Positions 34,154 through 42,108 of a stretch of DNA of 64,000 nucleotides are shown here, in pieces (within the stretch, counting starts at the first letter, position 1; every line of letters begins with the position of its first letter). The stretch is taken from assembly GCA_001515265.1 (NCBI GenBank), contig LNDB01000001.1:143044-207043 (forward strand), written 5' to 3'. The notes beneath the pieces are model-generated. The model searched no databases. It was not told where the DNA came from and saw nothing but the letters and a program-made list of their open reading frames with translations. The translations under genes and the position numbers were made by a program. The stretch is from Candidatus Dichloromethanomonas elyunquensis (lineage in GTDB: Bacteria; Bacillota; Desulfitobacteriia; Desulfitobacteriales; Syntrophobotulaceae).

Positions 34154-36808
34154 TTATTTTTCTAAGTCGTCAGCGACATCAGAGAGTCTGATTTTTAAAG
34201 ACCGCAGCCTGGTTTGGATCGTATCCAGTTTTTCTTTTTCCTTCGCGATAACTTCTTCCGGAGCCTTCCCGATAAATCCCGGATTACTCAGTTTCCCTTC
34301 CAGTCTCTTTTGCTCCGCAATGGCATTTTCAATTTCTTTACGGACCTTGGCAATCTCTTTATCCAGATCCAATAAACCCTTGAGCGGTAAGTAGACAGTA
34401 ACCCCATCCAGTACCGCACTAGCCGATTGAGGAAGATTATTTTCCAGTCTCTGTAAAATGGTGATCTTCTCTCCAACGGTTAATTTGCGAATATCTTCCC
34501 TCCCTCTGTCCAGCATTTCCCTGATTTCAGTCTCAGGGGCTACCAAGAGGATGTCCGCCCTGCGTCCGGGTGCCACATTCATTTCGGCCCTGATATTACG
34601 AACTGAGCGGATGACTTCCATCACGACAGACATTTCCTTTTCAGCCTGTTCATTTTTGTATCCGCTGGCTTCCGGCCAGGAACGCAGCATGACGGTCTCT
34701 CCTTCCGTAGGAAGGTGCTGCCAGATTTCCTCGGACAAGAAAGGCATAAACGGGTGGAGAAGTCTCATTGTACCTTCCAAGACCTCGAACAGGACACTTT
34801 GAGCAGTATTCCGCACCTCGGAATTTTCTTTGTCGTACAGTCTCTTTTTGGTGAGTTCAATATACCAGTCACAATATTCATTCCAGATAAATTCATAGAG
34901 TATTCTCCCGGCTTCTCCCAGGTCATACCGTTCCAAAGCATCGGTAATATTCCGGACCGTATCTTCATAACGGGAAAGAATCCATTGGTCGGCGAGTGCC
35001 AGTTCTCCCCGGGGTTTATTCTCGTAATCCTCAAGATTCATCAGTACAAAACGGGAGGCGTTCCAAATCTTATTGAGGAAGTTTCGGGCAGCTTCCAGTC
35101 TTTCGGAGTGGAACCGCAGGTCGTTGCCGGGCGTGTTCCCTGTTATCAGCATGAATCTCAAAGTATCGGCACCGTATTGGTTGATTACTTCAATGGGATC
35201 TACACCGTTACCCAGGGATTTACTCATCTTCCGGCCCTGCGAATCCAAGATCAGTCCATGGATCATGACCTTGTGGAACGGAACTTCTTGCTGAAATTCC
35301 AAGCCCATAAAAATCATTCTGGCCACCCAGAAAAAGATAATATCTCTTCCGGTCACAAGGACACTGGTGGGATAGAACTGTTTGAGTTCCGCAGTTTGAT
35401 CAGGCCAGCCTATTGTCGAGAACGGCCAAAGTCCCGAAGAAAACCAGGTGTCTAAAACATCAGGGTCCTGCTCGATGTTATTGCTGCCGCATTTGGGGCA
35501 ATGAACGGGGTCTTCTTTGACGCAAATCTCAGCCCCGCAATCCTGACAATACCAAACAGGGATACGGTGACCCCACCACAGCTGACGGGAAATGCACCAG
35601 TCCCGGATATTTTCCAGCCAACTGATATAGATCCTGGCAAAACGTTCCGGAACAAACTGCAGGTCCCCGTCCTGAACAACCTTAATTGCCGGTTCAGCCA
35701 GCGGTTTCATTTTAACGAACCATTGTTTGCTGACTCTTGGTTCAACCACTGTAGAACAACGGTAACATTCTCCTACCGCATGGCTATGCTGTTCAACTTT
35801 TACCAGGAGACCCAATTCTTCCAGGTCTTTGACAATCTGCCGCCGTGCTTCATACCGGTCCAGGCCCTGGTATTTTCCGCCGTTTTCGTTAATTGCGGCA
35901 TCGCTGTTCATAATATTGATTTGGGGCAGCTCATGCCTCAACCCCATCTCAAAATCATTGGGATCATGAGCGGGCGTAATTTTAACCGCCCCTGTCCCAA
36001 ACTCTTTATCCACATATTCATCGGCGATGATAGGAATTTCCCTGTCCGTCAAAGGAAGAATAACTGTTCTTCCAACCAGGCTGCTGTACCTCTCATCTTC
36101 GGGATGAACAGCTACCGCCGCATCTCCCAGCATAGTCTCAGGGCGGGTTGTGGCCACAATTACCCCTTCACCCCCGTCTTTTGCGGGATAACGGATATGC
36201 CATAAGTTTCCTTCTTTTTCTGTGTGCTCTACTTCGATATCTGAAATCGTGGTATGACATTTGGAACACCAGTTGACAATATAATTTCCCCTATAGATCA
36301 GCCCTTTTTTATAAAGCTTTACAAAGACTTCCCTAACAGCCCGGGAACACCCTTCATCCATCGTGAACCGTTCCCTGGACCAATCACAGGAAGCTCCCAA
36401 TTTCCGAAGCTGCCGGGTAATTGTTCCTCCGTATTGTTCTTTCCAGGCCCAGACTCTTTCCAAGAACTTTTCACGTCCCAGTTCATGCCGGTTGGTGCCT
36501 TCCCGGGCTAATTGTTCTTCCACTTTCGCTTGAGTGGCAATGCCCGCATGGTCTGTGCCCGGAAGCCATAGTGTATTATACCCCTGCATGCGCTTGAAGC
36601 GGGTTAGGATATCTTGGAGAGCATTGTCCATAGCGTGACCCAAGTGAAGAGAACCCGTGACATTGGGCGGGGGCATAACGATACTGAAAGGTTTCTTCTC
36701 AGTTTCAACCTTCGGCGTAAAGAATCCGTTTTCTTCCCAGTAACGATACCATTTTTCCTCTACCTGAACAGGGTCATAAACTTTGGCTAATTGTTGTTCT
36801 TCAGACAT
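34154..36808 (-). CDS. valS: Valyl-tRNA synthetase
   Basis: Charges tRNA-Val. The 884 residues contain the class I motifs PPPNVTGSLHLGHAMDNALQD (HLGH) near residue 50 and GRKMSKSLGNGVDP (KMSKS) near residue 525. They also include the editing domain (VATTRPETMLGDAAVAVHPEDERY), a zinc-like CQDCGAEICV/CPKCG knob and a C-terminal tRNA-binding coiled coil (LDLDKEIAKVRKEIENAIAEQKRLEGKL). The ATG at 36808 follows AAGGAG by 7 nt; the track's 26-codon extension lies in the leader RNA and is rejected. Confidence 0.98.
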   Translation of the reverse strand: MSEEQQLAKVYDPVQVEEKWYRYWEENGFFTPKVETEKKPFSIVMPPPNVTGSLHLGHAMDNALQDILTRFKRMQGYNTLWLPGTDHAGIATQAKVEEQLAREGTNRHELGREKFLERVWAWKEQYGGTITRQLRKLGASCDWSRERFTMDEGCSRAVREVFVKLYKKGLIYRGNYIVNWCSKCHTTISDIEVEHTEKEGNLWHIRYPAKDGGEGVIVATTRPETMLGDAAVAVHPEDERYSSLVGRTVILPLTDREIPIIADEYVDKEFGTGAVKITPAHDPNDFEMGLRHELPQINIMNSDAAINENGGKYQGLDRYEARRQIVKDLEELGLLVKVEQHSHAVGECYRCSTVVEPRVSKQWFVKMKPLAEPAIKVVQDGDLQFVPERFARIYISWLENIRDWCISRQLWWGHRIPVWYCQDCGAEICVKEDPVHCPKCGSNNIEQDPDVLDTWFSSGLWPFSTIGWPDQTAELKQFYPTSVLVTGRDIIFFWVARMIFMGLEFQQEVPFHKVMIHGLILDSQGRKMSKSLGNGVDPIEVINQYGADTLRFMLITGNTPGNDLRFHSERLEAARNFLNKIWNASRFVLMNLEDYENKPRGELALADQWILSRYEDTVRNITDALERYDLGEAGRILYEFIWNEYCDWYIELTKKRLYDKENSEVRNTAQSVLFEVLEGTMRLLHPFMPFLSEEIWQHLPTEGETVMLRSWPEASGYKNEQAEKEMSVVMEVIRSVRNIRAEMNVAPGRRADILLVAPETEIREMLDRGREDIRKLTVGEKITILQRLENNLPQSASAVLDGVTVYLPLKGLLDLDKEIAKVRKEIENAIAEQKRLEGKLSNPGFIGKAPEEVIAKEKEKLDTIQTRLRSLKIRLSDVADDLEK

Positions 36809-36839
36809 TTTGAGGCTCCTTCCAAAAAGAAAGTAAAAA

Positions 36840-36996
36840 TACAAAAAGTCTTTCTGATCCAAAGGACGAAAGACTCGCGGTACCACCTTTATTCCGGAAA
36901 TCTACCCCGAAAGACAGAAGACCGGCACTCTTCGGCAATAACGGGCTCCTCTCATTGATTCATAAATATTATACTGACCCTCCCTAAAATTGTCAA
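36840..36996 (-). promoter_or_regulatory. valS promoter and short T-box leader
   Basis: TTGACA (36996-36991) and TATAAT (36973-36968) are exactly 17 nt apart on the minus strand. The leader carries the diagnostic T-box core AAAGGTGGTACCGCG. It is followed by a terminator, AGTCTTTC/GAAAGACT plus TTTTTG (about 36884-36843), that competes with the antiterminator. A T-box reads uncharged tRNA through its CCA end, here presumably tRNA-Val; a GTC is present in the upstream stem region as a candidate specifier. From the promoter to the start codon is only about 150 nt, short for a T-box. Confidence 0.85.
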
Positions 36997-37004
36997 AGGA
37001 ACTA

Positions 37005-37349
37005 TTATAGATTCAAAACGATTACGCCTAAGATTATCAGCCCGGTCCCCAGGAGTTTGGGAAGACTCATTGTCTCCCGTAAAAAGTAAAAAGACAGCAT
37101 CATAACAAAAATATATCCAAGACTTACCATAGGATAAGCTATGCTCAATTCCATCTTCCGCAGCACAAATATCCAAATCACCATGCTCGTTATAAAACAG
37201 GCCACCGCAAGTATCATTTTCAGATTCAGCATGGATAGTCCCAGTTTCCAAATACCGCTGCCCGTTTGCAGCGACCCGGAAGCTAATTTCAGTCCGAACT
37301 GTCCAACAGCCCCTAGGGCAATAGAAATAACTGCCGCGAGATAAATCAT
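37005..37349 (-). CDS. EamA/SMR-like four-helix transporter (flippase-like subunit)
   Basis: A 114-aa membrane protein with four helices (IYLAAVISIALGAVGQFGLKL, ILAVACFITSMVIWIFVL, IAYPMVSLGYIFVMMLSFYFL, LLGTGLIILGVIVL). The pattern and length match the small EmrE/ArnE-F type proteins. Beside a GT2 polyprenyl-phosphate glycosyltransferase and a PMT-type membrane glycosyltransferase, a role in flipping a lipid-linked sugar is the natural reading. It is the last gene of the trio, 4 bp after the GT2 gene. A drug-efflux role cannot be excluded. Confidence 0.82.
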   Translation of the reverse strand: MIYLAAVISIALGAVGQFGLKLASGSLQTGSGIWKLGLSMLNLKMILAVACFITSMVIWIFVLRKMELSIAYPMVSLGYIFVMMLSFYFLRETMSLPKLLGTGLIILGVIVLNL

Positions 37350-37352
37350 TTT

Positions 37353-38084
37353 TTACCTTACTTTAGCCAGCAAAGAGAAGTAGCCTTTTACGGTTTTGGC
37401 AACTTTCATCTTACTGGCCCCTTCCTTCAATCCATAATTTAATATGAGCGGTACTTCGCCCGCCTTGATCCCCATCCTGCTGAATCTGGCGGCTATTTCC
37501 GCCATGCAGTCAAATCCATTTGTCGTAATTAATTCTATCCATCTCTCTTGGGCCTGACGGATGATTCCCACCCGGTAAGCCCTAAATCCGGAGGAATAAT
37601 CGTTTAGATTTTTTATGGGGAAAAACAACTTAAAAAAACACATAGCTCCACGGCTGTATAGTTTGCGTATTGCTTTTAATCCCAACTCACAACCGCCATC
37701 TGTGAACCTTGAAGCCACCACCATATCCAGATCATGACTGATTAAACTTCCAATCATGCTTTCAATCAGGAGGGGACTATGGGTATTATCCGCATCCATG
37801 GTCACAAGAATATCTTCATTTTCCATATGTTCTATGGTATAGCGCAAGATTGTTTTGAGGGCCTCTCCCAAACCTTTATTTCCGTTATGCTCAATCATTT
37901 TTATATCAGCATACTTCCGGGTAAAGTTTCGGACAACCTGGGACGTTTGGTCAGTACTTCCGTCATTAACAAGCAAAACCTCAATGGAATACCTGCTGTA
38001 ATTTCGGAACCGGATAATACTTTCCAATACATTGGCAATGCCCGCTTCCTCGTTGTATGCAGGCAAAGCAATAAGTACGTTCAT
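37353..38084 (-). CDS. Family 2 glycosyltransferase, polyprenyl-phosphate sugar synthase type
   Basis: A 243-aa GT-A-fold enzyme like dolichyl/undecaprenyl-phosphate mannose or glucose synthases. It has LIALPAYNEEAGIANVLES at the N-terminus, VLLVNDGSTDQT, and TMDADNTHSPLLI (DxD-type). The mid-region GFRAYRVGIIRQ is conserved. It has no C-terminal membrane helices, so it is the soluble type. The probable job is to transfer a nucleotide sugar to a lipid carrier for the PMT-type enzyme encoded upstream. Confidence 0.9.
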   Translation of the reverse strand: MNVLIALPAYNEEAGIANVLESIIRFRNYSRYSIEVLLVNDGSTDQTSQVVRNFTRKYADIKMIEHNGNKGLGEALKTILRYTIEHMENEDILVTMDADNTHSPLLIESMIGSLISHDLDMVVASRFTDGGCELGLKAIRKLYSRGAMCFFKLFFPIKNLNDYSSGFRAYRVGIIRQAQERWIELITTNGFDCMAEIAARFSRMGIKAGEVPLILNYGLKEGASKMKVAKTVKGYFSLLAKVR

Positions 38085-38102
38085 ATTTGCGCCTCCTTCT
38101 TT

Positions 38103-39542
38103 CTAACGCAGTTGAAAAATAGGATATCCTTTTATGGGTTCTATCTTGGAAAATTGATTTTCGATTTTTTTTAGTAGTTCTCCGCTTTCATCCCCATATA
38201 TTTTTCCCTGAATCGGAACAAAATATTTTGCTCCCCTTTCAATATAATCTTTTAATTCCTTCTCCGGGTCAGCAGGCGTTGCCGCATAAATTCCAAGATT
38301 ATACCTCCAGCCCCTGCGGTCAGCCGAACTTAAAAGACAAGGGTCCAATGACCCAACCACAATCAGGTCATCTGTTTTTGTCAGATTCTGTACTACTTTT
38401 ACTTGATTCTGCAGAACCGTATTGAAAGCAAACATCGGCCTAACCAGGTGTAAACTCTCCAAAGCGATAACGGATACCAGTAATACGGCTAAAATCTTTC
38501 CCGTCGGTTCTGAACAAATCCTATATAAGAAATTCCCGATGAGAAGTGCACAGGGAACTGTAAAAAATATGAGATAATAAGCCGCTCTGACAGCGCTGAC
38601 AAAAAAAATAACTTCTAACAGCATGGCAATAAACCAAACCAAAATGACGGTTTGCCTTCTGCTGATAAAAAATATCCCAATGACAGCCAGCAGCAGGGCT
38701 ATAAGTCCCAGGCTCCTGGGAATATCCGTGGAATAAAATTGGCAGGCTGCGTGACTGTAAAAGATATTCCAAAAGTTATTACGGAAAATATACTGAGTAA
38801 TTCCGACGGTAAATTTAAACTCGGCAATCTTTGTACTATAGCAATAATAGATTGCAGGGACAGTCAAAATAACAAAGGCATATCCCCATAGTTCCGGAAA
38901 TCTCAGCCATCTCCGCTGAAAATACTGAAAACAGAGGTAGATCATGGGGATAGCAATCAATATAACCGGGGGCTTCGTCATAATGGCTAAAGCCGTCAAT
39001 ACCGAACTTAGCAGAAGATATCTGATACCGTTTTGGAGGTTCTTTTTCCTGGCAAGCCATTTATCGAAAAAATAGAATCCCCCGGTCCAAAACATTAAAG
39101 CGGCGGACTCCGGCATAATTGCCCTGGAGTAGTAAACATTTAAAGGTAAAATCCCGTAGATAAGCAAACTGATAAGCGCTGCACCTGTCTTCATGTAGTT
39201 TCTGGCAAACGCGTAAAGGAATACCCCCGATAAGATAAAAAACATCAGCGGAACGAGTCTTGCCAGAAAATACTGATGTCCAAATAAGCGGTATAGAAGA
39301 GAGATCAGATAAGTAGTAACCTGAATCTCCAGAGCGGGAATATTGGGCAGAGGCCCATCATAGTTGAGATTGGGATGGAAAGGGTTCGCATCATATTTGA
39401 CATAATTCCAAGCCATGGATTCTGTATCTGCCTGGCGCCAACTTTCCTCGATCTCTAAAGAGGGAAAATTTACATGGTATAGCCGGATTACAGCAAGGCC
39501 AAAAAGTAAAAAAAATAGCAAGAGTTTCTCCTGTTTTTTCAT
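38103..39542 (-). CDS. PMT/ArnT-family membrane glycosyltransferase
   Basis: A 479-aa polytopic GT-C enzyme. The first luminal loop has the family-type acidic patch (FPSLEIEESWRQADTESMAWNYV), and helices follow in the usual PMT/ArnT/DUF2029-like arrangement (YSRAIMPESAALMFWTGGFYF). Such enzymes transfer a sugar from a polyprenyl phosphate onto protein, lipid or cell-wall polymer. The ATG at 39542, five nt after GGGAG, is chosen over the track's 31-codon extension. It leads the GT-C/GT2/SMR-like trio. Confidence 0.87.
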   Translation of the reverse strand: MKKQEKLLLFFLLFGLAVIRLYHVNFPSLEIEESWRQADTESMAWNYVKYDANPFHPNLNYDGPLPNIPALEIQVTTYLISLLYRLFGHQYFLARLVPLMFFILSGVFLYAFARNYMKTGAALISLLIYGILPLNVYYSRAIMPESAALMFWTGGFYFFDKWLARKKNLQNGIRYLLLSSVLTALAIMTKPPVILIAIPMIYLCFQYFQRRWLRFPELWGYAFVILTVPAIYYCYSTKIAEFKFTVGITQYIFRNNFWNIFYSHAACQFYSTDIPRSLGLIALLLAVIGIFFISRRQTVILVWFIAMLLEVIFFVSAVRAAYYLIFFTVPCALLIGNFLYRICSEPTGKILAVLLVSVIALESLHLVRPMFAFNTVLQNQVKVVQNLTKTDDLIVVGSLDPCLLSSADRRGWRYNLGIYAATPADPEKELKDYIERGAKYFVPIQGKIYGDESGELLKKIENQFSKIEPIKGYPIFQLR

Positions 39543-39611
39543 AACTTCTCCCGGTCCTGTTTGATCATGCAATTGCTTTCTTTTTTTAGTATTTCCAAAA
39601 CATTCAAATCC

Positions 39612-39652
39612 ATTAAAATAAAAGTAATCCCGCAAAAATATACGGGATTAAC
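39612..39652 (-). terminator. Terminator after the TIGR04086-type gene
   Basis: AATCCCG/CGGGATT arms followed by ACTTTTATTTT on the minus strand, just past the stop of the 197-aa membrane protein and before the glycosyltransferase trio. Confidence 0.75.
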
Positions 39653-39666
39653 TTATATCTGCTCTT

Positions 39667-40260
39667 TTAGCGGCTCTTCAACTGTTTCTTTGATTCAACA
39701 CTCCACCAGTCGAAAGCGTCTTCCTCGTCCTTATCTGTCATGTCTATTTCCGGGTTGCAAATTTCATAGATCTTGGCTCTCTCTTCTTCGGAATGATTAT
39801 TGTAAGAGCTTGAATAACTAAACTCGTTATCTAATAATCGAAGACTGTTGTTTCTATCATAATAGTTCTCTTTGTTAGAAACACCCGTTTCCGGATAATC
39901 ATAAGGTTCCGGGGCCGAACTCAGTATTCCGGCTCCTAAAACACCTGCCAGAAACCCTAAACCGGTACCCTCAGAAATAATTTTGACAGCTCCGATGATA
40001 TTAATGGGAAAATATAAGGCTAACAGTAAAACCCCTACGATGGCATATCCTCCGGATGCAAGTCCGGCCGGAAGGATTCTCCCCGAATTCCTGCTGGCCC
40101 GGTATCCTGAAGCTAAGCAGCTTAGTAATAGACCGAAGTCCACAAGATAAGAAATCATGTTTTTGTCGATTCCGGTCAAAGTGGCTCCCAGAACAGCCAG
40201 AAGTGTCAATACCGTTACAAGCAGGCCGGTGGTGATCCCTTTCAAAATGCTTGTACCCAT
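39667..40260 (-). CDS. TIGR04086/DUF3792-type membrane protein
   Basis: A 197-aa protein with four hydrophobic segments in the first 125 residues (GLLVTVLTLLAVLGATL, MISYLVDFGLLLSCLASGYRAS, GGYAIVGVLLLALYF, GFLAGVLGAGIL). It resembles the TIGR04086/YrzE family found in spore formers. A charged, Asn/Glu-rich cytoplasmic tail of about 70 residues ends in DEEDAFDWWSVES; this tail is longer than usual for the family. Function is unknown. Confidence 0.75.
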   Translation of the reverse strand: MGTSILKGITTGLLVTVLTLLAVLGATLTGIDKNMISYLVDFGLLLSCLASGYRASRNSGRILPAGLASGGYAIVGVLLLALYFPINIIGAVKIISEGTGLGFLAGVLGAGILSSAPEPYDYPETGVSNKENYYDRNNSLRLLDNEFSYSSSYNNHSEEERAKIYEICNPEIDMTDKDEEDAFDWWSVESKKQLKSR

Positions 40261-40360
40261 TTTAAAATCACCCCATTCCCGTTATTTTTATATATGTATA
40301 TTTAAGCGGGGATAGTTTAATTCATCCGATTTCTGTTTTATCCAATTTTTTTAAATAAGC

Positions 40361-41356
40361 TTAAACCATATTTCGAATAACAGAAATAATAAACAGCAGG
40401 TAGAACACTCCTCCCAAGAGAAGTCCTGCCGGGTAAAGGGTTCTCTTTCGCAATAGGAAAAAGTACTGCAAGGAAGCCGACCCCAAAACAAGGAGTGCGC
40501 TAATCAAAGCAAGGGGCTCTAAAACCCATGGCGTAAAAGCGATCCCCAGCGCCGGGATTACCGAACTCTGAAAGACCATCGCTCCGGTAATGTTCCCTAT
40601 GGCCAGCGTATCTTTACCCCTGCGGGCCCAAAGTACACTGTTAAACTTTTCAGGCAATTCCGTTGCCACAGGTGTAATAATCAGAGAAAGGACAAGAACA
40701 GGTATTCCCGCAGACGCAGCCACTTTCTGAACAGAACCGACGAAAAGCTCGGCGCCGGCTACAATAATGAGAACAGCAAAGACGATTTGGCTCAAAACAG
40801 TCATGATCCTGGGCTTTTTTGAACGTTTATCAAAATAGAGAGGAGGCAGTTCTTCATGGGTATCTACACCCCCATGACCGGATGTGATTGTTTTAATGAC
40901 ATAAGCAATATAAGATCCTAAAAGAACCGCCACAATCACAAGTCTTAAGGGGAATGCCGGGAGAAACGAAGCGATAATTGCCAAAGAATAAACTGCCAGG
41001 AAGAAATTAATATCCCTCAGCATTACCTGGTAGTTGATATACATCGCTCTGTTGGACCGGCGAAAGATAAAGACGGCGCATCCCACAACAAATAAAGCAA
41101 GCGTACCCAGCATGAACGGGGCACCCAAGATAGCCCCGATGCCTACGTCCTGTCCGGCCGCTCCGCTGTGCGACAAGATGGCGATAACCGGTATCATCGT
41201 TTCCGGTAAAGCTGTTCCTACCGCAGCTAAGACACTGCCGACAGCCCCATCGTCCAGATTAAGCCTTTTCCCGAGCCACTCCACCCCGTTTGTAAATACT
41301 TCTGCTCCCAAAAGAATGATACCTAAGCTTAAAACCAATAAGACAATGTCTTTCAA
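40361..41356 (-). CDS. CaCA-family cation (Ca2+/Na+) antiporter
   Basis: A 331-aa membrane exchanger with the two inverted alpha-repeats of the family. Repeat 1 is VFTNGVEWLGKRLNLDDGAVGSVLAAVGTALPETMIP. Repeat 2 is LFVGSVQKVAASAGIPVLVLSLIITPVATELPEKFNSVLWA. Each carries the conserved Glu of the ion-binding site. A GGVDTHEELPP loop connects the halves. Ten or eleven helices are likely. It is probably a monocistronic calcium or sodium extrusion system; the ion cannot be told from sequence. Confidence 0.9.
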   Translation of the reverse strand: MKDIVLLVLSLGIILLGAEVFTNGVEWLGKRLNLDDGAVGSVLAAVGTALPETMIPVIAILSHSGAAGQDVGIGAILGAPFMLGTLALFVVGCAVFIFRRSNRAMYINYQVMLRDINFFLAVYSLAIIASFLPAFPLRLVIVAVLLGSYIAYVIKTITSGHGGVDTHEELPPLYFDKRSKKPRIMTVLSQIVFAVLIIVAGAELFVGSVQKVAASAGIPVLVLSLIITPVATELPEKFNSVLWARRGKDTLAIGNITGAMVFQSSVIPALGIAFTPWVLEPLALISALLVLGSASLQYFFLLRKRTLYPAGLLLGGVFYLLFIISVIRNMV

Positions 41357-41431
41357 TTCTTTTCTCCTTTACAGTTGGTTCATAATATTATAAGCTTAGG
41401 TTCATCCGATTAGTATTGATTTTATTTATGA

Positions 41432-42040
41432 TCAGACATTTTTTTCTTCATCCGTGTCTTGGATAATATGCTCAATTGCTTCATGAAGCTCTTTCAGGCC
41501 TGTTCCATCCATTGAAGAGAATGGAATAATCTCCTTCCACTCTTGCATGTCCAAAGCCTCAGCAATTGCTTTCAGATACTTGGGCCGCTGCCCCCTTGCA
41601 ACTTTATCCGCTTTGGTGGCAACAATCAAGACAGGGATTTCATTTTCCCAGAGCATATTCACCATCATCCGGTCATCGTCAGAAGGTTTGTGACGGATAT
41701 CCACCAATTGGATTACTCCCTTGAGGTTTTCCCGGCTCCGGAAATAGGTCTGCATCATTTTTCCCCACTGAGCCCTCATTTGCAGCGGAACTTTGGCATA
41801 GCCGTATCCGGGCAAATCCACCAAATACCATTCGTCATTCATATTAAAAAAATTGATGGTCTGGGTTTTACCGGGAGTATTGCCTACCTTGGCCAGATTT
41901 TTACGGTTAACAAATTTATTGATGAGGGTAGATTTCCCGACATTGGATCTGCCCGAGACCGCAAGTTCAGGACAATTTCCCTCCGGATACTGTTCCGGTT
42001 TGACTGCTGACGTCACAAATTCGGTCTTGCGTAAGATCAA
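41432..42040 (-). CDS. ysxC: YsxC/EngB ribosome-assembly GTPase
   Basis: An essential GTPase for 50S assembly. G1 is AVSGRSNVGKSTLINKF, the G2 region PGKTQTINFF, G3 VDLPGYGYAKVP and G4 VATKADKVARGQ. The length of 202 aa is standard. The start is TTG (42040) after an AAGGTG box. It follows lonA by 68 bp, the order seen in Bacillus. Confidence 0.97.
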   Translation of the reverse strand: MILRKTEFVTSAVKPEQYPEGNCPELAVSGRSNVGKSTLINKFVNRKNLAKVGNTPGKTQTINFFNMNDEWYLVDLPGYGYAKVPLQMRAQWGKMMQTYFRSRENLKGVIQLVDIRHKPSDDDRMMVNMLWENEIPVLIVATKADKVARGQRPKYLKAIAEALDMQEWKEIIPFSSMDGTGLKELHEAIEHIIQDTDEEKNV

Positions 42041-42108
42041 TCCTTGTCACCTTCCATTAAACAGCCATCATGCAATTCGCCGAGATTTTATTCCCGGCGA
42101 TTCAACTC

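Noticed and set aside
34715-35455. 246-aa plus-strand ORF
   Set aside because: It is entirely antisense to the well-supported valS gene, with no ribosome-binding site or recognisable family.
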